Shown here one piece after another: positions 1 to 4,983 of a stretch of DNA of 9,156 nt. Below the pieces are notes generated by a model that searched no databases, was not told where the DNA came from, and worked only from the letters and a program-made list of their open reading frames with translations. The stretch is from CAZWCX01 sp964632945 (lineage in GTDB: Bacteria; Planctomycetota; MHYJ01; WSZJ01; CAZWCX01). A program made the translations under genes and the position numbers. Positions within the stretch are counted from its first letter, which is position 1. Every line of letters starts with the position of its first letter. Where the stretch lies: assembly GCA_964632945.1 (NCBI GenBank), contig CAZWCX010000207.1, forward strand, positions 1 through 9,156, given 5' to 3'.

Positions 1-643
<643 letters not shown>

Positions 644-656
644 CCCAACCTCCGGA

Positions 657-854
657 TCACTCGAGCCCGAGCTTCCGACCTTCGTCCACCAGCATCGCCG
701 CCTCGACCTCCGCCGGCACCAGCGGGAGCGCGTGGTTCCGGTCTCGCACGTCCTTCCGACGGATTACCTGAAACGCCTTCTTGGCCCACGCCTCGAGCTC
801 CAGGTACGCCTTCGCCGACATCATTCGCTTCAACACCCCTGGATCAACGCTCAC
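657..854 (-). CDS. Small conserved-looking phage protein, 65 aa, unknown function
   Basis: This short protein begins with a GTG that overlaps the stop of the upstream zinc-cluster gene (GTGA, 851-854), the same coupling seen elsewhere in this unit. It ends 13 bp before the replication-initiator gene. An alternative ATG-ATG start lies 10 residues in, with a G-rich stretch before it. The product is helical and charged: KAYLELEAWAKKAFQVI at about 15-31, then a basic RRKDVRDRNHALPLVP segment. It has no cysteines, membrane segment or motif I recognise. Its place directly before the replication gene makes a role in replication or its control reasonable, but this is inference. Confidence 0.55.
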   Translation of the reverse strand: MSVDPGVLKRMMSAKAYLELEAWAKKAFQVIRRKDVRDRNHALPLVPAEVEAAMLVDEGRKLGLE

Positions 855-1540
855 GCCGGCACCCCGGCCTTCCGCCGCTTTCGTCCCGCTGCCGGCCGCC
901 CCGGACACTCGACCAGCTCGAGCGTCTTGCCGGCCGCCGAGAGCCTGACCCGGCCGCCCGCGCCTCGGCAGGTCGGGCAGATCGCGTGGGGATGCCCCTT
1001 CGCGCACGGCATCCCCTCGACCTTCGTCACCAGGTGGCACAGCTCGCAGGCCTCCGCACCGGCCGTCGCGCGCGGCGAAGGCGGTGCCGACCCGGGGCCC
1101 CGCTCCCGGGTCGCGCCCGTCGGCTTGTGGCCGTACGCGTACACGCGACCGGCCATCGCCGGTTCGCCGCACCCGCACAGGCACGAACTCCCGCCGTTGC
1201 CGCCCCCGGCTCCGGCGCGCCGCTTCGCCGCGGACTTGCGGGTCGCGCATTTCCGGCACGCGCTCGACCGGGAAGCGATCGACGCGCCGCACGCGCAGCG
1301 TTTCCCGGGCTCCGCGACCGCCTCGCTCGGCCGGCGCGCCTTCTCAACGATCGCCATCCCGTCCCCCTTCCCAAGTCGCGCCACCAGGCGCTCGAGCTCC
1401 GTCCGCACGTGCGCGCCGGCCTCGGCCGCGCAGCCGCCGCACCCCGAGACCTCGAGCCGGATCCCGGCGCCCTTGCCGGCCGCCCCCGCCTTCGCGGACA
1501 GAGCCCCGCCGCAATCGCGGCACGCCACTACGATTTCCAC
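851..1540 (-). CDS. Multi-zinc-cluster phage protein, 229 aa
   Basis: I chose the GTG at 1540 because GGAGG lies 5 nt upstream; an in-frame GTG at 1552 is also possible but has no such site. The protein contains a chain of cysteine clusters: CRDC near residue 7 with CGGC some 25 residues later, CACG paired with CRKC near the middle, CLCGCGEP followed by a GHKP segment (a motif seen in small phage zinc proteins), and CELCH paired with CPTCRGAGG near the C-terminus. The linkers are Ala/Gly/Arg-rich, and the tail is basic. It looks like three or four small zinc-ribbon modules strung together. Nucleic-acid binding is the likely role, but no catalytic motif is visible. It sits 26 bp after the RuvC-like gene and overlaps the next gene by GTGA. 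Confidence 0.68.
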   Translation of the reverse strand: MEIVVACRDCGGALSAKAGAAGKGAGIRLEVSGCGGCAAEAGAHVRTELERLVARLGKGDGMAIVEKARRPSEAVAEPGKRCACGASIASRSSACRKCATRKSAAKRRAGAGGGNGGSSCLCGCGEPAMAGRVYAYGHKPTGATRERGPGSAPPSPRATAGAEACELCHLVTKVEGMPCAKGHPHAICPTCRGAGGRVRLSAAGKTLELVECPGRPAAGRKRRKAGVPA

Positions 1541-1566
1541 AGTCACCTCCACCTATTCGCGCCGTC

Positions 1567-2112
1567 CTACGCCATACTCCGCACGCGATCTTCCCGCGCC
1601 GCCCACCGTGCGATCGCGAGCGCCGCGACCGCGTGTTCCGAGAGGCGCTCGACGTCGAGCGACGAAAGCGGCGGACCGCCCACCGTGCGTCCCGCCAGAC
1701 CCCGCCCGGCCAGCTCGACCGCGAGCTCGCGCCGGGCGTGGGCGACCGACTTGTTGCCGGCGCGGCCGCGGCCGCGCATCCATCGATTCGCCGCAACCTC
1801 GACGAACCGGCAGTCGTTCGCGCGCACGCACGCTTGGATCGCGCCGATCACCCGCCACAGTTTCGCCAGGCTTCCCAGGTTCACCCTCCGCTCGCCGCGG
1901 CCCCAGTGGCCCGGGATTTCGCACGCCACGATCTCCACCTCGCCGAGGTAGATCGCGTGTTCGACCTCCCGATAGACCTCGTCGACGCGCGCGGCGTCCG
2001 TCGCGCCCAGCGGATGCACCGTCCAGGCCTCGGTTTCCTCGTCGAGCTCGCCGTCGTCACGCACCAAGGCGACGCCGAGATTTCTGATCGATGGGTCGAT
2101 TCCGAGGATCAT
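1567..2112 (-). CDS. RuvC-like Holliday-junction resolvase of phage type, 181 aa
   Basis: The product has the RNase H-like fold signature of RuvC. The N-terminal strand MILGIDPSIRNLG carries the first catalytic aspartate (D6). VACEIPGHWG carries the glutamate (E65). The C-terminal helix SEHAVAALAIARW corresponds to the helix holding the last two acidic or histidine ligands. The length is close to RuvC (about 170 aa). RuvC cleaves four-way DNA junctions, and phage versions help resolve replicated or recombined DNA before packaging. The start at 2112 overlaps the stop of the upstream ASCH gene by ATGA. H160 matches the catalytic histidine of Thermus-type RuvC, but the position of the final aspartate is alanine (A163), which is unusual and may impair or change activity. 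The family call is good; activity is uncertain. Confidence 0.82.
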   Translation of the reverse strand: MILGIDPSIRNLGVALVRDDGELDEETEAWTVHPLGATDAARVDEVYREVEHAIYLGEVEIVACEIPGHWGRGERRVNLGSLAKLWRVIGAIQACVRANDCRFVEVAANRWMRGRGRAGNKSVAHARRELAVELAGRGLAGRTVGGPPLSSLDVERLSEHAVAALAIARWAAREDRVRSMA

Positions 2113-2552
2113 CCGCCGCCCTCCCACAGCAACCCTTGGCCACTCCCGGCCGCCTTTCGCGCCGGCCGCACATCTCCGCTCCACTCCCAAATCCCCAGCT
2201 CCCCGCGCGCCGGAATCGGTTCCGTCAACCGTCGCACGTCGGCCAGCACCCACACCCACGGCCCGCAGGTGTGACGATCTTCCTTCACCCACGCCAGCTC
2301 CCGCGGGATCCGCCCGTCCACATGCACGCAGCCGATCAGCCGGCACACCGCCACCACGGCGCCGAACGCCAGCCCACACGACGCGCCCACCCAGTCGCCG
2401 GCGACCGCGGCCCGATACAGCCAGGCACGGGACGCGCCCGCGTGGATCGCCAGACGCCCCCGGTAGCGCGTCGGCCACAGGCGGTTTTCCACCCGCTTCT
2501 CGCCCCGGGCGATGAGCTCCGCGTAGGGTTGGCAAATCGTGAGCGCCTTCAT
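2109..2552 (-). CDS. ASCH domain protein, 147 aa
   Basis: The protein begins MKALTICQPYAELIARGEKR and continues VENRLWPTRYRGRLAIHAG, the opening of ASCH (PUA-like beta-barrel) domains: the G-x-K-x-x-E-x-R signature (GEKRVENR, residues 17-24), then the strand and the HAG turn. Later segments include AVVAVCRLIGCVHVDG and GPWVWVLADVRRL, which fit the remaining barrel strands. ASCH domains bind nucleic acid or modified nucleosides, and the E. coli member YqfB hydrolyses N4-acetylcytidine; the substrate here is unknown. The start at 2552 overlaps the stop of the upstream zinc-type gene by ATGA, and its own stop overlaps the RuvC-like start the same way. Such proteins are common in phage early regions. 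Confidence 0.82.
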   Translation of the reverse strand: MKALTICQPYAELIARGEKRVENRLWPTRYRGRLAIHAGASRAWLYRAAVAGDWVGASCGLAFGAVVAVCRLIGCVHVDGRIPRELAWVKEDRHTCGPWVWVLADVRRLTEPIPARGELGIWEWSGDVRPARKAAGSGQGLLWEGGG

Positions 2553-2838
2553 TCCGTCATCGGCGCCGATCGCGCCGCCCCCTCTCGGACCATCCAGAAC
2601 TCGCACGCCGCGTCCCGCAACCGTACGTCCGTTGCTCGCCCCCCCCCGTCCATCGCTCCCGCATCAGGCCGCACTTGTAATACGTCCTCGAGTACGAACG
2701 GGCGCAGAGGTGCCCGCAGCTCCCGCACGTCTCGCCCGCGGGACCCCAGCCCGGACGCGCGGCGTGCGCGCGGTCCGCGCGCTCCCCTCGCCGCGACGCC
2801 TCCCGCAAATCCATCGGGTCGCCGAACAGGTCTTTCAT
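2549..2838 (-). CDS. Small zinc-cluster phage protein broken by a poly-G frameshift
   Basis: The ATG at 2838 overlaps the stop of the upstream HNH-like gene by ATGA. Residues 1-66 read normally: MKDLFGDPM, then CGSCGHLC (C38, C41, C45), RTYYKC (C56) and MRERWTGG. At this point the minus strand has nine Gs (2639-2647). The frame that continues past them gives EQRTYGCGTRR and ends at 2557 without similarity. The neighbouring frame gives RATDVRLRDAACEFWMVREG, the expected continuation of this small phage family (TD-hydrophobic-R then AC-E-F-W), and stops at 2549 in an ATGA overlap with the ASCH start. Seven or ten Gs would restore one frame of about 96-97 codons. The cause may be a homopolymer error or a real slippery tract. 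The four to five cysteines suggest a zinc knuckle; its function is unknown. Confidence 0.7.
2639..2647 (-). other. Nine-G homopolymer, frameshift point
   Basis: A run of nine C on the plus strand (nine G in the coding sense) lies exactly where the zinc-type gene loses its frame. One extra G, or two fewer, joins the two halves of the protein. Confidence 0.75.
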
Positions 2839-3224
2839 TGGCCGGGCTCCCACCGCCCCGCCAAGTCTTCGGCCATCATTTCTTCGAGCCGACTCCGACA
2901 GTCCCCGCAGACCGCCGCCAGCTTCTTCGGATCTGCTCCCGACCGTTCCGCGTCCAGGTGGACCACCACGAGCCGAGTCTCCGTCACCTCGACCGTCCGC
3001 TCGCCGCCCGCCTCCGTTCCGTGCGCCGCCCCCAGGCCCTTCGCGAGACACCCCGGGTGCGTCCCGACCAACACATACCCGGCCGCCAGCTGCCAGCACC
3101 CGCACGGCCGGACCGCCACCCGCTCCCCGTCCGGACGCCCACAGTGTTCGCAGCGGCCGCGAGCCCGCGCCAGGACCTCCGCCCGCGCCGCCATCCATTC
3201 CGCCCGTTTCACGAGCTTCGCCAT
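2835..3224 (-). CDS. HNH-endonuclease-like protein with degenerate active site, 129 aa
   Basis: I chose the ATG at 3224 because GGAGG stands 7 nt upstream; a longer frame extends to 3299 but is low-complexity Gly/Arg. The layout is that of small phage and bacterial HNH proteins. A basic N-terminal helix leads into RGRCEHCGR (C25, C28). Next is a beta region with a HLD triplet (H89, D91), and then a second cysteine pair, CGDC (C106, C109), that closes a structural zinc site. In active relatives the HLD segment is followed by an N-L before the second pair and a histidine just after it (C-x-x-C-H). Here those positions are K101 and R110. The zinc scaffold is kept while two HNH residues are lost, so it may bind DNA without cutting, or be a decayed homing-type nuclease. 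A central insert rich in Cys, Gly and His (about 40-65) is not recognised. Confidence 0.62.
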   Translation of the reverse strand: MAKLVKRAEWMAARAEVLARARGRCEHCGRPDGERVAVRPCGCWQLAAGYVLVGTHPGCLAKGLGAAHGTEAGGERTVEVTETRLVVVHLDAERSGADPKKLAAVCGDCRSRLEEMMAEDLAGRWEPGQ

Positions 3225-3370
3225 TTTCGCACCTCCGCCGCGGCCGACGCCCTCCCGGCCCGCCCCTCTCCGCCCCGGAGGCGACTCCCGGGGCCCCACA
3301 TTTTCAAAGGTCGATTACGCCCTGCCTCCCACCGGCAGATTCCCGGATACGTGCGGTCCATGGGCCTCGG
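3225..3370. other. Gap in the phage-like unit with no convincing gene
   Basis: This 146-bp stretch is the longest gap inside the minus-strand unit. It contains the Shine-Dalgarno of the HNH-like gene next to 3224 and an imperfect inverted repeat at about 3273-3292 (CCCCGGAG / CTCCCGGGG, one bulged base). No T run follows on the minus strand, so it does not look like a rho-independent terminator. A 50-codon frame from 3361 overlaps the HNH-like start and has no proper ribosome-binding site. Confidence 0.4.
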
Positions 3371-3499
3371 TCACCCGCTCCGGCGTCCTTTTTGCCCCCG
3401 GCCGACCTCCCTCCAGCTCGCAGGGGCCGTCAGCCCGCGCGTGACGGCTCGAGCGGCCGGCGATTCCGAGCGTATTGCCGGCCACCCTGTGGGGGTCAT
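3371..3499 (-). CDS. Possible 42-aa small basic protein
   Basis: The ATG at 3499 overlaps the stop of the sponge-like gene in the ATGA arrangement used throughout this unit, and the frame stays open for 42 codons. The product is basic and rich in Ala, Arg, Gly and Pro, beginning MTPTGWPAIRSESPAAR and ending in GQKGRRSG. No motif is recognised and no Shine-Dalgarno of its own is visible, so translation would depend on coupling. The overlap pattern is the main support; random open frames of this length are common at this GC content. Confidence 0.32.
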   Translation of the reverse strand: MTPTGWPAIRSESPAARAVTRGLTAPASWREVGRGQKGRRSG

Positions 3500-3714
3500 T
3501 CGTTGCAGGCGATCGACGCGTTCGCCCACATCCGGGCGTCTCGCACGATCGCGAGTGCGTTCGTCCGGTCCCCGCTCGCCGGGCAGCATTCCACGATCAC
3601 CCGCGCGAAGGCCTTCGCGGCCTGATTGATCCGCTCATACCGCGCCGCCTGGTCCCCTTTTGGCGCGTGGTAGCTGAACATGCGGTCCAGGTCCGTCTCG
3701 TGCGGCATATCCAT
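3496..3714 (-). CDS. Internal-start product: stand-alone Acb2/Tad1-like protein, 72 aa
   Basis: An in-frame ATG at 3714 opens a 72-codon product covering just the sponge-like domain, which is the usual size of stand-alone relatives. The DNA before it reads GCGAGGAGGCGGAGAGTGAAC: GGAG sits 7 nt from the ATG and a stronger AGGAGG 12 nt away. In the longer frame this same DNA encodes four arginines, using AGG, AGG, CGG and AGA. The AG-type arginine codons are rare in such GC-rich coding sequence, which suggests the bases are kept for ribosome binding. A second ATG lies two codons further in (3708). Whether this product replaces or accompanies the 141-aa form is not decidable from sequence. Confidence 0.45.
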   Translation of the reverse strand: MDMPHETDLDRMFSYHAPKGDQAARYERINQAAKAFARVIVECCPASGDRTNALAIVRDARMWANASIACNE

Positions 3715-3921
3715 GTTCACTCTCCGCCTCCTCGCAAATGCGTCTTCGATCTCCCCCTCGGTGAGGATCCGCCTCCGGTCCGCCGGAAACGTCATTGCCC
3801 ACCCAGCGCACCCCGGCTCTCCACAGTCGCACGGCACCCCGCGGCCGCCGTGCTCCCGCAGCTTCTCCAACGTCATGTTGCTCTGCCGCGCGTAGCGAGC
3901 CTCGAATTCCTCCCTCGTCAT
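3496..3921 (-). CDS. Fusion: cysteine-motif N-terminal domain plus Acb2/Tad1-like cyclic-nucleotide sponge domain, 141 aa
   Basis: The start at 3921 gives an ATGA overlap with the upstream coiled-coil gene, and GAGGG lies 7 nt before it. Residues 1-55 resemble a small phage protein type with a helix ARQSNMTLEKLREHG, then CDCGEPGCAGW (C31, C33, C38), probably a metal knuckle. Residues 79-141 match the Acb2/Tad1 hairpin-domain pattern: FSYHAPKGDQAARYERI, a helix KAFARVIVECCP, an S-x-D-R-T turn, and the closing helix ARMWANASIACNE. Acb2 (phage T4 Vs.4 relatives) and Tad1 bind cyclic oligonucleotides or cyclic ADP-ribose products and so silence CBASS or Thoeris immunity. This role is inferred from family resemblance; no binding residues could be assigned. 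The joint (RRRRVNMDM) contains a ribosome-binding site, so the C-terminal domain may also be made alone. The gene may be a true fusion or two genes merged by an indel. Confidence 0.72.
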   Translation of the reverse strand: MTREEFEARYARQSNMTLEKLREHGGRGVPCDCGEPGCAGWAMTFPADRRRILTEGEIEDAFARRRRVNMDMPHETDLDRMFSYHAPKGDQAARYERINQAAKAFARVIVECCPASGDRTNALAIVRDARMWANASIACNE

Positions 3922-4124
3922 TTGCCAGCCCTCTCCCAAAACGCGGGCACCTCCGCTCGCTTCGCTGCACGGATCATCTCAAGCAGTCCATCCATTCCCC
4001 GGCGCAGCCTTCCGACCTCCCCGTTGAGGTCGCTGATCATCCGCCCCTGTTCTTCCACCAGCCGCCGAAGCTGGCACGTCGTACAGTCGCACACGTCGCT
4101 ACGCCCCGCTCCGACCATCGGCAT
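3918..4124 (-). CDS. Small coiled-coil protein with CxCxxC motif, 68 aa
   Basis: The start at 4124 has AGGAGG 9 nt upstream and overlaps the end of the preceding sponge-like gene. Near the N-terminus is CDCTTC (C12, C14, C17), a compact cysteine motif. From about residue 18 to 56 the sequence is a heptad-like amphipathic helix (LRRLVEEQGRMISDLNGEV, then LRRGMDGLLEMI), so a short coiled coil and oligomerisation are likely. The tail is AEVPAFWERAGK. The stop overlaps the next start by ATGA. I do not recognise the family. Its place between two Acb2/Tad1-like genes suggests a shared early-phage role, but nothing in it shows which. Confidence 0.6.
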   Translation of the reverse strand: MPMVGAGRSDVCDCTTCQLRRLVEEQGRMISDLNGEVGRLRRGMDGLLEMIRAAKRAEVPAFWERAGK

Positions 4125-4356
4125 GACTCGCCACCTCCTGATTCTCGACCTGCAGCGCCATGGCCCGCTTCGCCCAGAAACACGCCTCCTGCAGCTTCGT
4201 CCTCGCCAGCGCCAGCTCACGCCCGCCCACGCCTCGCCCGCCGTCCGCGATGGGCCCCACCGCCTCCGACATCCTCTGTTCCACATCGTCGAACGCCTGC
4301 GCCAGGTCCTCCGCCCTGCTAAAGCCGCCCGCATTCAGCCGGTGCACTTCGAACAT
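4099..4356 (-). CDS. Second Acb2/Tad1-like hairpin protein, 85 aa
   Basis: GGAG stands 6 nt before the ATG at 4356, overlapping the stop region of the small membrane-type ORF. The protein starts MFEVHRLNAGGFSRAEDLAQ, continues with a helix through FDDVEQRMSEAV, has a Gly-rich turn at about 38-45, and then RELALARTKLQEACFWAKRA with an ENQE tail. This is a recurrent small phage protein pattern. The closing helix (E-L-A-L-x-x-T-K-L-x-E-A-x-F-W-A-K-x-A-M-A) parallels the M-W-A-N-A-S-I-A helix of the gene 180 bp further on, and I place it in or next to the Acb2/Tad1 hairpin family. If so, it would bind a cyclic nucleotide immune signal. The family link is from pattern memory and weaker than for the neighbouring protein. 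Confidence 0.6.
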   Translation of the reverse strand: MFEVHRLNAGGFSRAEDLAQAFDDVEQRMSEAVGPIADGGRGVGGRELALARTKLQEACFWAKRAMALQVENQEVASHADGRSGA

Positions 4357-4359
4357 CGC

Positions 4360-4458
4360 TCACTCCGCAATCTGCGGGCCCGCGACCCGCCCCGAGCTCG
4401 CCCACCAGGCGAGCGCCAAGAGCGAGAGCGCGAGCACCAGGCCGAGAAAATCCAGCAT
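4360..4458 (-). CDS. Possible small membrane protein, 32 aa
   Basis: The ATG at 4458 opens a 32-codon frame whose product begins MLDFLGLVLALSLLALAWWA and ends SSGRVAGPQIAE. Residues 4-20 form a clean hydrophobic helix closed by two tryptophans, like a single-pass membrane peptide. Its stop lies 3 bp before the next ATG, and the last codons contain that gene's ribosome-binding site, which is how real leader genes of such units are placed. No Shine-Dalgarno is seen before this ATG, and the frame stays open upstream into the tRNA, so the true start could differ. This would be the first gene of the minus-strand unit. Confidence 0.42.
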   Translation of the reverse strand: MLDFLGLVLALSLLALAWWASSGRVAGPQIAE

Positions 4459-4535
4459 CGCCAGGCGCAGCGCCCGGCGTTCTTGCGCGGGGGTCAGGGC
4501 GGGGAGTGAGGGCTCCCCGCCCGCGCCCGTGGGGT

Positions 4536-4554
4536 GCCCCGGACCGTCCGGGGC
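4536..4554. other. GC-rich hairpin, 8-bp stem
   Basis: GCCCCGGA pairs with TCCGGGGC around a 3-base loop. No T run follows on either side, so a classic rho-independent terminator is not supported. It may be a structured site or a weak terminator. Confidence 0.4.
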
Positions 4555-4632
4555 CGGGCGGAAATGGACGGACCTCGAGCCGGGAGCGTCGAGGTAGGCG
4601 GGGCGCCGGAGACGAAGGCCGCGTGCGAGCGA

Positions 4633-4656
4633 GGCCTGTACCCCGGTCTGTACCCC
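4633..4656. repeat. Tandem 12-bp direct repeat GGYCTGTACCCC x2
   Basis: The plus strand reads GGCCTGTACCCC at 4633-4644 and GGTCTGTACCCC at 4645-4656, identical at 11 of 12 positions and directly abutting. It lies about 90 bp from the tRNA 3' end and 175 bp before the first phage-like gene. Repeats of this kind could be integrase arm-type sites or a repressor operator; neither can be shown from sequence alone. Confidence 0.5.
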
Positions 4657-4743
4657 CGTTTTTCTCGGACGTGTGGGCGTCCGGTCGGCGCCGGCGGCGC
4701 CGCTATCGGTGGATCGGTCCAGGCTTGCGGAACCGGCAGGAAA

Positions 4744-4815
4744 TGGGCAGGGGCGGGATCGAACCGCCGACTCCTGGATTTTCAGTCCAGAGCTCTACCG
4801 CTGAGCTACCTGCCC
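4744..4815 (-). tRNA. tRNA-Phe (anticodon GAA)
   Basis: The minus strand folds as a complete 72-base cloverleaf. The acceptor stem GGGCAGG pairs perfectly with CCTGCCC and is followed by discriminator A. The D arm is GCTC-AGCGGTA-GAGC, the anticodon stem CTGGA/TCCAG has loop CTGAAAA (anticodon GAA), and the T arm GGCGG-TTCGATC-CCGCC is canonical. The 3' CCA is not encoded. It would charge phenylalanine and read UUC and UUU codons. Its 3' end points at the phage-like block, as is usual when a tRNA gene is an integration site. Confidence 0.97.
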
Positions 4816-4841
4816 GGTCGGGCAACGCCCGAGGGTTGGAC

Positions 4842-4869
4842 ATTATATTTCCGCCGGGGGAAGGGTCAA
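4842..4869 (-). promoter_or_regulatory. Sigma70-type promoter of tRNA-Phe
   Basis: On the minus strand TTGACC (4864-4869) and a perfect TATAAT (4842-4847) are separated by 16 bp, about 26 bp upstream of the tRNA 5' end. The AT-rich -10 stands out in this GC-rich DNA. Confidence 0.75.
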
Positions 4870-4907
4870 GCCAATTCCACAGCCCACGGACCGTCGCCAC
4901 GGAAGGG

Positions 4908-4936
4908 TTGACACCGCCGGGCCGCGCGGATGAAAT
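4908..4936 (+). promoter_or_regulatory. Possible sigma70-type promoter of the adaptor gene
   Basis: A perfect TTGACA (4908-4913) is followed after 17 bp by TGAAAT (4931-4936), which matches the -10 consensus at four of six bases. It lies 48 bp before the adaptor start codon and points into the plus-strand genes. Confidence 0.5.
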
Positions 4937-4983
4937 GTCCCTCGTCCGGATGGCCACACCGCCGAGAGAGGAGTCCCCCCGCG

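Larger units (their letters stand above)
4459..4743. other. Intergenic region between tRNA-Phe and the phage-like unit
   Basis: I see no convincing gene in these 285 bp on either strand. Plus-strand frames that cross into the tRNA give the familiar false C-termini made of antisense tRNA. The stretch holds two inverted repeats (4501-4518, and 4536-4554 with an 8-bp stem) and a 12-bp tandem direct repeat at 4633-4656. No clear -10/-35 pair for the minus-strand unit was found, although a promoter is expected here. If the tRNA 3' end is an attachment site, this would be the element-side flank of the att junction. Confidence 0.5.

Noticed and set aside
3273..3300. Inverted repeat in the internal gap as a rho-independent terminator
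   Set aside because: The stem has a bulge and no T run follows on the minus strand, and the next gene continues the same unit.
3209..3361. A 50-codon minus-strand frame starting MDRTYPGICRWEAG
   Set aside because: The only purine-rich stretch before its ATG is 3 nt away, and the frame runs into the HNH-like gene in another frame. The composition after residue 25 is low-complexity.
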